DNA of 40,633 nucleotides from contig DURQ01000043.1 of NCBI GenBank assembly GCA_012840725.1, positions 1 to 40,633 of the forward strand, given 5' to 3'. The position numbers and the translations under genes are program-made. The stretch comes from Bacillota bacterium. Its GTDB lineage: Bacteria; Bacillota; Limnochordia; Darwinibacteriales; Darwinibacteriaceae. Position 1 is the first letter of the stretch. The number at the start of each line of letters is the position of its first letter. Positions 30,571 to 38,150 of this stretch are shown in pieces. The notes below the pieces were generated by a model. The model had not been told where the DNA came from, ran no database searches, and worked only from the letters and a program-made list of their open reading frames with translations.

Positions 30571-32424
30571 ATGGACAAGCGCCTATTGCCGCTCTTGCCA
30601 TTGGTGACCAAGCCCGCGCGCTACACCAACCACGAGTTGAACGCGCAGCACAAGGAATGGTCTCCAGATCGGGTCAAGATGGCACTGGCCTTTCCAGATA
30701 TATACGATGTGGGCATGGGGCATCTGGGTTTCAAAATCCTCTATGCCATAGTTAACGGCCGCAGTGATGCCTTGGCTGAACGGGTCTATGCCCCTTGGGT
30801 GGACATGCAGCAGCTGATGGAAGAGCGGGCAATCCCCTTAAGTTCGCTGGAATCGGGCAGCGATCTTGCGTCCTTTGATTTGGTGGGCTTCACCCTGCAG
30901 CATGAACTGAGCTACACCAACATCCTGAAGATGCTGGATCTGGCAGGCATTCCCCGGCGCAGCAGTCAGCGGGGTGAAAGCGATCCGCTGGTGCTCGCGG
31001 GCGGTCCCTGCGCCTTTAACGTCGAGCCCCTTGCCGATTTCTTCGATTTTGTTGTCCTGGGTGAGGGCGAGGAAGTCATCCACGAAATCCTGGACATGGT
31101 CAAAACCCTTAAGCAGCAGAGGGCAGGCCGCCAGGAGATGCTCAGGGAACTTGCCAAACTGAAGGGCGTGTATGTCCCCAGTTTCTACCGTCCAGTCTAT
31201 GAGGATGGGAAGTTCCAAGGATTAGAGCCGCTTTACCCGGGAATCCCCGCCCAGATCGAAAAACGGGTTGCGCCCGATCTGGGTGCCCTGCCTTTCCCTG
31301 AAGACTTTGTGGTACCCTATGCGGAGGTAGTCCACGACCGGGTGATGGTTGAGATCCTCCGGGGCTGCACCAGGGGCTGCCGTTTCTGCCAGGCCGGCAT
31401 GATCTACCGGCCGGTGCGGGAGAGGGACCCTGAACAGATCAAGGCTCAGGTGGAGAAACTGGTTCAGAGTACCGGTTATGACGAGATTTCCCTCTCATCG
31501 CTGTCCAGCGGCGACTACAGCCAGATCCGTTCTCTGGTTGCCGATCTGATCGAGGCTTACCAGGGCTGCGGCGTGACAGTGGCCCTGCCTTCCCTGCGTT
31601 TAGATTCGTTCGCAGTGGAGCTGGCCCAGGAGATTCAGAAGGCTCGTAAGACAGGGCTTACCTTCGCTCCCGAGGCAGGCACGCAGCGCCTGCGGGATGT
31701 GATCAACAAGAATGTGACTGACCAGGACCTGAAAGAAGTGGTGCAGGGCGCCTTCCAGGCGGGCTGGCACCGCATCAAACTTTACTTCATGATCGGACTT
31801 CCCACTGAGACGGAGGCTGATCTGGACGGGATCGCTGATCTCGCCCGAAGCGTGTTGGAGTGGGGCCGCGAGTCCCGCACATCCCGCAAGAGGCCGGAAG
31901 TCACTGTCAGTGTGGCTTCATTTGTCCCCAAACCCCATACACCCTTCCAGTGGATGGGGCAGGATCCCCTGGAGGTGCTCACTGCCAAGCAGGAATACCT
32001 CCAGAAGCGGCTGAGGCGTCCCGGGGTACAGTTCAGCTTCCACCAGGTGGAGCAGAGTTTTCTCGAGGCCGTTTTTGCCAGGGGCGACAGGAGGCTCGCG
32101 GCAGTGCTGGAGCGGGCAGTCGATCTCGGCTGCCAGTTCGACAGCTGGGGCGAACAGCTGCATTTCGACCGCTGGCTTCAGGCCTTCCAGGAAGTTGGGC
32201 TTGATCCAAGGGACTATGCCCAGCGCTGGCTCGATCCCGAGGCACCCCTGCCCTGGTCGCATCTGAGCCCCGGGGTGGACGACGAGTTTCTGCGGCGGGA
32301 GTGGCAGCTGGCTCAGGAGGCAGTGCCCACTCCGGACTGCCGCTGGGACCGCTGCAGCCGGTGCGGGGTATGCTTCAAGCTGCCCGTGGTTAACAGGCTC
32401 GTGGAGGTGGCCGGGCGTGGGTAG
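30571..32424 (+). CDS. B12-binding-type radical SAM protein (TIGR03960 family)
   Basis: Radical SAM protein of 617 aa from ATG 30571 after GGAGAGGAG. The N-terminal half (about 1-230) resembles a cobalamin-binding-type domain (ALAFPDIYDVGMGHLG, VLAGGPCAFNVEPLADFFD), then the [4Fe-4S] motif CTRGCRFC (Cys266, Cys270, Cys273). A four-cysteine cluster near the C-terminus (CRWDRCSRCGVC, about 590-601) may bind a second metal centre. The family is always paired with the DUF2344 protein encoded next, here overlapping by 8 nt, and often lies beside rng and rplU. Its substrate is unknown; RNA or ribosome modification is only a guess from the neighbours. Confidence 0.9.
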   Translation: MDKRLLPLLPLVTKPARYTNHELNAQHKEWSPDRVKMALAFPDIYDVGMGHLGFKILYAIVNGRSDALAERVYAPWVDMQQLMEERAIPLSSLESGSDLASFDLVGFTLQHELSYTNILKMLDLAGIPRRSSQRGESDPLVLAGGPCAFNVEPLADFFDFVVLGEGEEVIHEILDMVKTLKQQRAGRQEMLRELAKLKGVYVPSFYRPVYEDGKFQGLEPLYPGIPAQIEKRVAPDLGALPFPEDFVVPYAEVVHDRVMVEILRGCTRGCRFCQAGMIYRPVRERDPEQIKAQVEKLVQSTGYDEISLSSLSSGDYSQIRSLVADLIEAYQGCGVTVALPSLRLDSFAVELAQEIQKARKTGLTFAPEAGTQRLRDVINKNVTDQDLKEVVQGAFQAGWHRIKLYFMIGLPTETEADLDGIADLARSVLEWGRESRTSRKRPEVTVSVASFVPKPHTPFQWMGQDPLEVLTAKQEYLQKRLRRPGVQFSFHQVEQSFLEAVFARGDRRLAAVLERAVDLGCQFDSWGEQLHFDRWLQAFQEVGLDPRDYAQRWLDPEAPLPWSHLSPGVDDEFLRREWQLAQEAVPTPDCRWDRCSRCGVCFKLPVVNRLVEVAGRG

Positions 32425-33115
32425 TACCATTCGCTTTCAGTTCAGTAAAGGGCCAGAAGTGAGGTTTGTATCCCACCTCGACTTGGCGCGGGCCATGGAG
32501 AGGGCACTGCGGCGGGCGGGCCTGCCAGTCGCCCTATCAGAGGGGTTCTCGCCCCGGCCGCAGATCAGCTACGGCTTTGCCCTGCCGGTGGGAGCGCTCT
32601 CCGAGGCGGAGTACGCCGATCTGCGCCTGTCTGAAGACATGGACCCTGCAGACTTTATCGAGGTTTACAACAATCACATTCCCCCGGGCTTCAAAGTGCT
32701 TCAGGCAGAGCGCCTTGCGGAAGGAACCCCTTCTTTGATGAGCGAGATCAATGCCGCTTTGTGGAAGCTGGAACTGCCGGGCATGTCCTCTGAGTCACTG
32801 CAGCAGCGCTGGCAGAAGCTGCAGGGGGAGGATAAGTTTGTGGTAGAACGGCAGACTAAGAAGGGGAGCCGTCAGGTTGACCTGCTGCCCCTGGTACACG
32901 GCTTGGTGCGGATCGAGGATGTGTCAGGCGGGGCGGAAGTCGAGCTCATGGCGGCCGTGGGACGAGAAGGGAACCTTCGCGTCGAGGAAATGGCCCTGCT
33001 GCTGGGCTTCAACCAGGCGGAGGCGGTTGTCACCAGATTGGGCCAGTTCAAGAAAGCGGGGAGCTGTTACCAACCTCCCTTGGGGAATCGAGGTTTCACA
33101 TGGACAGAAAGATAG
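32417..33115 (+). CDS. DUF2344 protein (TIGR03936 family), partner of the radical SAM gene
   Basis: Protein of 232 aa starting at GTG 32417 inside the end of the radical SAM gene (8-nt overlap). The family signature is clear at the N-terminus: IRFQFSKGPEVRFVSHLDLARAMERALRRAG, continuing into LSEGFSPRPQISYGFALPVG. In some bacteria this domain is fused to the C-terminus of the radical SAM protein, so the two probably act as one enzyme. No catalytic residues are known. It overlaps the RNase E/G start by 16 nt. Confidence 0.9.
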   Translation: MGSTIRFQFSKGPEVRFVSHLDLARAMERALRRAGLPVALSEGFSPRPQISYGFALPVGALSEAEYADLRLSEDMDPADFIEVYNNHIPPGFKVLQAERLAEGTPSLMSEINAALWKLELPGMSSESLQQRWQKLQGEDKFVVERQTKKGSRQVDLLPLVHGLVRIEDVSGGAEVELMAAVGREGNLRVEEMALLLGFNQAEAVVTRLGQFKKAGSCYQPPLGNRGFTWTER

Positions 33116-34749
33116 TCATATCTTCCCTGCTGCAGCATGTTCAGGTCGGCCTGGTGGAGGACGGCCGGCTGGTAGAATACTACCTGGAAAGCGATGTCCA
33201 GGACCGCTTGATGAACAACATCTACAAAGGCCGAGTGGAAAATGTCCTGCCCGGGATGGACGCGGCCTTTGTGGACATTGGCCTGAGCAAAAACGCCTTC
33301 CTCTTCCTGGCCGACCTCCCTGATGAACAGGCCGCCCGCAAGCTTCGCAGCGGTGACTCTCTTTTGGTGCAGGTGGTAAAGGAAGCGGAGGGAGCCAAAG
33401 GTCCGCGGGTGACCACGCATATTACGCTGCCGGGGCGATTCGTGGTGCTGCTTCCCTCCCAGAACAGTGTGGGTATCTCGCGGCAGATCTCGTGTGAGGA
33501 CGAGCGGACCCGCCTGAAAGAACTGGCTGAGGAGCTCAAGCCCGAAGGTATGGGCCTGATCGTGCGCACCATGGCCGAAGGGGCGGAAAAGGAAGAGCTC
33601 AAGGAAGATCTGGATGCCCTTCTCCAAGAGTGGTCGCGCATCCAGCGCAAGTTCAGATCCAAGGGCAGTGGCCCGCTGATTTATCGAGACCATGATCTTA
33701 TCTACCGCATCCTGCGGGATCTCTACGATCCGGAGCAGACGGAGATCATTGTTGATACCAAGGCTCTGCAGAACCGAGTCCAGCGGGAGCTGGATGATCT
33801 AGATCTCCCCTCTTCCCAAGCTGAACTATACGAAGGCAAACTGAACATCTTCACATACATGGGCCTGGACAAGGATCTGGAGCGAGCCCGCAGTCCTCGG
33901 GTCTGGTTGGACTGCGGCGGTTACCTGGTTTTCGCTCAGACAGAGGCTCTCCACACGATCGACGTGAACACGGGCAGGTTCGTGGGCGGTGCCGACCTGC
34001 AGGATACAGTCCTGACGACCAACTTGGAGGCAGCAGGAGAGATCGCCCGCCAGCTCCGCCTGCGCAACATCGGCGGCATAGTGATCATCGACTTTGTGCA
34101 CATGATGCGGGAAGCCGATCGCGAGCTGGTGCTGGCCCGTCTTGCGGAAAGCCTGGGCGCAGACAAGACCCGCACGAAACTGTACGGTTTTACACGCCTC
34201 GGACTGGTAGAGCTGACCCGCCGCAAAGCCAAGCGGCCCCTCGCACAGATGCTGGAAGTGGAATGTCCCCTCTGCCGGGGCACTGGCCGCGTGGATTCCG
34301 ATCCCACAACCGCCCTGGCCGCTGCCAGAGCTGTCCGGGCGGCGGCAGCCGAAGACGATGTCCCCGCAGTTCTGGTGCGCTGCCATCCGGCTGTGGCTGC
34401 GCAGCTGATCGGGCCGGGAGGCAAGTACCTGGAGCTCTTGGAGAAGGAAACTGGTAAGCCGGTGTTTGTGCGGGGTGACGAAGACCTGCCTAAAGGAGAG
34501 TACGAGATCTCCTGCGGGACGGCGGAAGCCCTGGAAAGGAGGGCTCTCCCGGTGATGGTGGGGGATCGGCTTGAGGTGCAGATCCTGGAACCTCATGCAA
34601 GGAACCGCCGCAGCGGCCTGGCGCGCCTCCACGGCTACGCGATTGAGTGCCTGGATTGCTCGGCTCTGGTAGGCCAAACCGTTGAGGTGGAAGTAGTCGA
34701 GGTCTACCGCACCAGTGCCGTGGCCCGACTGGCGGAAAACCAGAATTGA
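33100..34749 (+). CDS. rng: Ribonuclease E/G family endoribonuclease
   Basis: Protein of 549 aa from ATG 33100, overlapping the DUF2344 gene by 16 nt. It cleaves single-stranded RNA and matures 16S rRNA 5' ends or degrades mRNA. Residues about 37-120 form an S1-like domain (GRVENVLPGMDAAFVDIG). The catalytic centre is DVNTGRF with Asp288 and Asn290, and Asp331 in VIIDFVHM, with the same spacing (43) as Asp303/Asp346 of E. coli RNase E; the second acidic residue of the usual DFIDM is His334 here. The zinc-link CPLC (389-392) is present. The C-terminus (about 485-549, GDRLEVQILEPH... VGQTVEVEVVEVYRT) looks like a TRAM-type RNA-binding domain. Confidence 0.95.
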   Translation: MDRKIVISSLLQHVQVGLVEDGRLVEYYLESDVQDRLMNNIYKGRVENVLPGMDAAFVDIGLSKNAFLFLADLPDEQAARKLRSGDSLLVQVVKEAEGAKGPRVTTHITLPGRFVVLLPSQNSVGISRQISCEDERTRLKELAEELKPEGMGLIVRTMAEGAEKEELKEDLDALLQEWSRIQRKFRSKGSGPLIYRDHDLIYRILRDLYDPEQTEIIVDTKALQNRVQRELDDLDLPSSQAELYEGKLNIFTYMGLDKDLERARSPRVWLDCGGYLVFAQTEALHTIDVNTGRFVGGADLQDTVLTTNLEAAGEIARQLRLRNIGGIVIIDFVHMMREADRELVLARLAESLGADKTRTKLYGFTRLGLVELTRRKAKRPLAQMLEVECPLCRGTGRVDSDPTTALAAARAVRAAAAEDDVPAVLVRCHPAVAAQLIGPGGKYLELLEKETGKPVFVRGDEDLPKGEYEISCGTAEALERRALPVMVGDRLEVQILEPHARNRRSGLARLHGYAIECLDCSALVGQTVEVEVVEVYRTSAVARLAENQN

Positions 34750-34774
34750 CAGGGACGAACGTTGATGTTAGAAT
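34746..34774 (+). promoter_or_regulatory. Sigma-A-type promoter of rplU operon
   Basis: TTGACA (34746-34751), 17-nt spacer, TAGAAT (34769-34774): near-consensus. The -35 box overlaps the rng stop codon. Transcription would start near 34781 and include the leader hairpins before rplU. Confidence 0.87.
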
Positions 34775-34780
34775 GTCTGA

Positions 34781-34880
34781 TGTAAGTGCGCCGGTCGGGA
34801 GGACCGGCCGCTGAAACCGCTCAGAAGAGGTCGGAAATCCCTTTGGGGTACCTCTATGGCGAGTCTGGAGAAGGAGGTGC
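34781..34880 (+). ncRNA. Structured 5' leader of rplU (L21-leader-like)
   Basis: About 100 nt of untranslated leader contain two stem-loops: CCGGTC / GACCGG (34791-34807, loop GGGAG) and AGAGGT / ACCTCT enclosing ATCCC / GGGGT (34826-34855). A leader of this type, thought to bind L21 for autoregulation, precedes rplU in many Bacillota. The structures are seen directly; membership in the known L21-leader family is inferred from position. Confidence 0.6.
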
Positions 34881-34885
34881 ACGAG

Positions 34886-35197
34886 GTGTACGCCATCATC
34901 GAAACCGGTGGTAAGCAGTACCGCGTGTCCGCAGGTGATACCATCTACGTCGAGAAACTCGCTGTTAACGAAGGCGACGAGGTCATCTTCGACCGAGTCC
35001 TTTTGGTGAACAAGGATGGTCAGATCCAGGTGGGCAAACCCTACATTGAGGGTGCGCAGGTAGTGGCCAAGGCCGTGAAGCAGGGCAAGCAGAAGAAGAT
35101 CATCGTCTTCAAGTTCAAGCCCAAGAAGAACTACAAGAAGAAGCAGGGCCACCGTCAACCCTACACCAAACTGGTTGTTGAATCGATCACTGCTTGA
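34886..35197 (+). CDS. rplU: 50S ribosomal protein L21
   Basis: L21 of 103 aa, the standard length. I place the start at GTG 34886 ([14 protein letters not shown]) six nt after a perfect AAGGAGGTG (34871-34879); a frame open from ATG 34856 would add ten non-conserved residues and put the binding site inside the gene. L21 binds 23S rRNA and is an early assembly protein. Conserved GGKQYRV, the central RVLLVNKDG and the C-terminal [15 protein letters not shown] are intact. It begins rplU-prp-rpmA, the order typical of Bacillota. Confidence 0.98.
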   Translation: MYAIIETGGKQYRVSAGDTIYVEKLAVNEGDEVIFDRVLLVNKDGQIQVGKPYIEGAQVVAKAVKQGKQKKIIVFKFKPKKNYKKKQGHRQPYTKLVVESITA

Positions 35198-35202
35198 GAA
35201 TT

Positions 35203-35589
35203 ATGATCCGCATTGAGTTTCTGAAGTCGCCGCAGGGCTGGCACGGCTTCCGTGCTCAGGGGCATGCCGGATACGCTGACCAAGGACAGGACATTGTTTG
35301 TGCAGCAGTGTCTGCCTTGACTCAGACGGCGGTGCTGGGCCTCACAGAAGTCGTGGGCGTGCCGTGCCAGGTGGTTGTGTCAGAAGAAGATGGATTGTTG
35401 GAATGCCTTCTTCCCAGGGAGCTGCCCCATGATCAGTGGCAGCGATCCCAGCTCATCCTGGGAGTTCTCTTTACAGGACTCAAAGCCACGGAGAAGGAAT
35501 ACAAGCGATATGTTCGTGTGAAGGAGGTGCCATACCGTGAGGATGAATCTACAGCTTTTCGCCTCCAAGAAGGGGGCCGGAAGCACTAA
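35203..35589 (+). CDS. prp: Ribosomal-processing cysteine protease Prp
   Basis: Protein of 128 aa from ATG 35203 ([11 protein letters not shown]), 5 nt after the rplU stop; TTG 35194 is an in-frame alternative. Prp removes the N-terminal extension of L27, an essential step in Bacillota. The catalytic dyad is visible as His21 in AQGHAGYA and Cys33 in [10 protein letters not shown]. Prp is normally near 110 aa; this reading frame runs about 15-20 residues past the usual end ([19 protein letters not shown]) and overlaps rpmA by 53 nt. Its target motif is present in the next gene's product. Confidence 0.94.
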   Translation: MIRIEFLKSPQGWHGFRAQGHAGYADQGQDIVCAAVSALTQTAVLGLTEVVGVPCQVVVSEEDGLLECLLPRELPHDQWQRSQLILGVLFTGLKATEKEYKRYVRVKEVPYREDESTAFRLQEGGRKH

Positions 35590-35824
35590 GAACGGCCGGG
35601 ATTCGGCAGCGAAGCGCCTGGGCGTGAAAAGCCATGATGGACAGTTTGTGACAGCGGGAAGTATCATCGTCCGGCAGCGGGGAACCCGGATCAAGCCAGG
35701 TCTCAACGTTGGCCTGGGAAGCGATGACACCCTGTTTGCCAAAGTGGATGGCTACGTTTCCTTCGAACGCAGAGGAAAGAATGGAAAAGCGGTCAGCGTT
35801 TTAGCAGACGCGGTGCTTGCGTAA
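35537..35824 (+). CDS. rpmA: 50S ribosomal protein L27 with Prp-cleavable extension
   Basis: L27 of 95 aa. Start GTG 35537 is 7 nt after a perfect AAGGAGGTG (35521-35529); ATG 35543 is a nearer-to-textbook codon but too far (13 nt). The N-terminal extension MRMNLQLF is followed by [15 protein letters not shown], the mature start exposed by Prp cleavage after Phe, as in Staphylococcus and Bacillus. The cleaved end reaches the peptidyl transferase centre. The body ([27 protein letters not shown]) is typical. It is followed by a strong terminator. Confidence 0.98.
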   Translation: MRMNLQLFASKKGAGSTKNGRDSAAKRLGVKSHDGQFVTAGSIIVRQRGTRIKPGLNVGLGSDDTLFAKVDGYVSFERRGKNGKAVSVLADAVLA

Positions 35825-35829
35825 GAAAG

Positions 35830-35866
35830 ATCCCCTTTTGTGCTTCGGTGCAAAGGGGATTTTTTT
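35830..35866 (+). terminator. Intrinsic terminator after rpmA
   Basis: ATCCCCTTT... / ...AAAGGGGAT stem topped by a TTCG tetraloop within TGCTTCGGTGC, followed by six further T. It begins five bases after the rpmA stop and separates the ribosomal operon from obg, though read-through to obg is common in this cluster. Confidence 0.92.
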
Positions 35867-35881
35867 CGGGAGGGACAAGAC

Positions 35882-37165
35882 ATGTTTATCGATCGAGCCC
35901 GCATCTATCTCAAGGCCGGCAACGGCGGCGACGGCGTGGTCCGCTTTCGGCGGGAGAAGTACATCCCTGCCGGCGGTCCGTCGGGAGGCGATGGTGGAAG
36001 GGGCGGCAGCATCTACTTCGTGGTGGATGAAGGGCTGTCCACACTCATGGACTTCCGCTACCGCCGCAAATTCGTCGCGCCCTCGGGAGAACCGGGGGGT
36101 TCTAAGGACATGGCGGGCCGCGATGGTGAAGATCTGGAGATCAGGGTCCCTCCTGGAACGATTGTGAAAGACGATGAGACTGGCGCAGTGCTCCTCGATC
36201 TCACCGTGCCGGGAAGCAGGGTTCTCGTTCTGCCCGGCGGGCGGGGTGGACGGGGCAATGCACGCTTTGCCACGCCAACCAGGCGAGCTCCGGCTTTTGC
36301 CGAGCGCGGTGAGCCCGGGCCTGAGCTCTGGGTGCAGCTCGAACTGAAGCTCCTCGCTGACGTGGGGCTGGTGGGGTACCCCAATGTGGGGAAGTCTACT
36401 CTGCTGTCAGTGGTCTCGGCAGCTCGCCCCAAGATCGCCAACTACCATTTCACCACACTGCAGCCCAACTTAGGGGTGGTGGCGCTCGAAGAAGGAAACT
36501 CCTTTGTGCTGGCAGATATCCCTGGACTGATCGAGGGAGCCCACACCGGTGTTGGGCTGGGCATGGAGTTCCTGCGCCACATAGAGAGGACGCGCCTTCT
36601 GCTGCACATCGTCGACGCCGCTGGTGTTGACGGGCGGGATCCAGTGGATGATTACCACAAGATCAACGAGGAACTGCGCCTTTACAATGCAGAGCTTGCG
36701 GAACGCCCGCAGATCTTGGTGGCCAACAAGGCAGACCTGCCAGAAGCCCAGGCCAACCTGCCCCGCCTAAAGGAACTGGCAGCCAGCCGCGGGCAGGAGT
36801 TCTTCGCGATCTCTGCCGCGACCAGACATGGCGTGGATGCCCTCATGAGGCGCGCCGGACAGATGGTGCGCGACCTGAAGAAAGCAGAACCCGCGGCCGA
36901 ACAGGTGCAGGAGCTTGTGCTGCCAAAGGAGGAACCTGCCCCGCTGGAGGATTTCACCATCACTGAGGTGGACGGTGAGTACATCGTGGAAGGGCCCGGC
37001 CTTGAGCGGTTTCTGCGCAGGCTGGACCTGAACAACCGGGAGACAGTCCGCTATCTCCAGACCCTTCTTGCAAAAATTGGGGTGTACCGGAAACTGGCGG
37101 AAATGGGCATTCCGGAAGGAGCAACCGTGAAGGTTGGAGAATTAGAGTTTGAATATATGGAATGA
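35882..37165 (+). CDS. obgE: GTPase Obg/CgtA
   Basis: Obg of 427 aa; start ATG 35882 (MFIDRARIYLKAGNGG) six nt after GGGAGGGA. It is a slow GTPase that assists 50S assembly, senses (p)ppGpp and in B. subtilis is needed to activate sporulation. The glycine-rich OBG fold (1-158), G1 GYPNVGKST (165-173), the G3-type DIPGLIEG, G4 NKAD, and a C-terminal OCT domain (about 345-427, PLEDFTITEVDGEYIVEGPG) are intact. The OCT domain is a mark of Bacillota and Actinobacteria-type Obg. In B. subtilis spo0B lies between rpmA and obg; it is absent here. Confidence 0.98.
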   Translation: MFIDRARIYLKAGNGGDGVVRFRREKYIPAGGPSGGDGGRGGSIYFVVDEGLSTLMDFRYRRKFVAPSGEPGGSKDMAGRDGEDLEIRVPPGTIVKDDETGAVLLDLTVPGSRVLVLPGGRGGRGNARFATPTRRAPAFAERGEPGPELWVQLELKLLADVGLVGYPNVGKSTLLSVVSAARPKIANYHFTTLQPNLGVVALEEGNSFVLADIPGLIEGAHTGVGLGMEFLRHIERTRLLLHIVDAAGVDGRDPVDDYHKINEELRLYNAELAERPQILVANKADLPEAQANLPRLKELAASRGQEFFAISAATRHGVDALMRRAGQMVRDLKKAEPAAEQVQELVLPKEEPAPLEDFTITEVDGEYIVEGPGLERFLRRLDLNNRETVRYLQTLLAKIGVYRKLAEMGIPEGATVKVGELEFEYME

Positions 37166-37174
37166 GGGTTTTTG

Positions 37175-37462
37175 ATGCTGACAAGTAAGCAAAGGGCGTA
37201 TCTGCGCAGCCTGGGAAATGAACTGGAACCTGTCTTCCAGATCGGTAAGGGCGGCCTGTCGGAGGAGATCGTTGACCAGCTTGATCTGGTCCTTGAGGCA
37301 AGGGAGCTGATCAAAGTCAGGGTCCTGAAGACCTGCCTCGATGATCCTGCTGAGCTGGCCGAGGAAATCGCCGAAGCGTTGGATTGTGATGTCGTGCAGA
37401 AGATCGGCAGGATCTTCCTGCTGTACCGGCCGGCTGTGGAGCCCAAAATCGAACTGCCCTGA
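37175..37462 (+). CDS. yhbY: YhbY-type CRM-domain RNA-binding protein
   Basis: Protein of 95 aa from ATG 37175 (MLTSKQRAYLRSLG), 9 nt after the obg stop with GAGGG upstream. The CRM domain signature GNELEPVFQIGKGGLSEEIV and later the LIKVRVLK segment are clear. YhbY binds pre-50S particles and is thought to aid assembly of the large subunit. Position between obg and nadD is typical for Bacillota. Confidence 0.95.
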   Translation: MLTSKQRAYLRSLGNELEPVFQIGKGGLSEEIVDQLDLVLEARELIKVRVLKTCLDDPAELAEEIAEALDCDVVQKIGRIFLLYRPAVEPKIELP

Positions 37463-37476
37463 AGGAGATTTGGAAG

Positions 37477-38130
37477 ATGACCAGGAAGGTTAAGGCCTTG
37501 GGCATCATGGGCGGCACGTTTGACCCGATCCACTATGGACACCTGGTGACAGCGGAAGGGGCGCGGTGCACCTTCGGTCTGTCTCAGGTGCTGTTCGTTC
37601 CGTCCGGCCGGCCTCCGCACAAGGAAGGCGCCCAGGTTACCGATGCAGAGCACCGCTACATGATGACAGTTCTGGCCACGCTGACCAACCCCTATTTTGA
37701 GGTATCCAGGACGGAGATAGATCGCGTAGGGGTGAGCTATACCATTGACACCCTGCGCATCCTCAGGGAGCAGTACGGGCCCGATGTGGAGCTGTTCTTC
37801 ATCACTGGCGCAGATGCCATCTTCGATATCGTCAGCTGGAAGGACAGCAGCCGGTGCCTGGAAATGGCGCATTTTGTTGCCGCCACCAGGCCGGGCTTTT
37901 CCCTCGAACACCTGCCTGAGGCAACGCGCCAATGGGTCGCGGGGCACAAGGAGCGCTTCCATATCCTGCAGGTGCCAGCCATGGCCATCTCTTCCACGGA
38001 GATCAGAGAGCGCGTCAGAGAAGGCGTGTCCATCCGCTACCTTGTTCCCGAACCGGTGGAACACTATATCCGCCGTCAAGGGCTATATAAGCAGACCCTA
38101 CCCCCAAGTCAGGAAAACAGTGCGAATTAG
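37477..38130 (+). CDS. nadD: Nicotinate-nucleotide adenylyltransferase
   Basis: NadD of 217 aa from ATG 37477 after AAGGAGA. It converts nicotinate mononucleotide and ATP to deamido-NAD. The nucleotidyltransferase motif GGTFDPIHYGH (12-22) and the late ISSTEIRERVREG motif (about 170-182) are intact, as is the FITGADAIFDIVSWK region. The C-terminal YIRRQGLY matches family ends. In many Bacillota yqeK (an HD-domain Ap4A hydrolase) follows; here it is absent and the LCP gene comes next. Confidence 0.97.
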   Translation: MTRKVKALGIMGGTFDPIHYGHLVTAEGARCTFGLSQVLFVPSGRPPHKEGAQVTDAEHRYMMTVLATLTNPYFEVSRTEIDRVGVSYTIDTLRILREQYGPDVELFFITGADAIFDIVSWKDSSRCLEMAHFVAATRPGFSLEHLPEATRQWVAGHKERFHILQVPAMAISSTEIRERVREGVSIRYLVPEPVEHYIRRQGLYKQTLPPSQENSAN

Positions 38131-38150
38131 TCTACATAGGGAGGGGGGCT

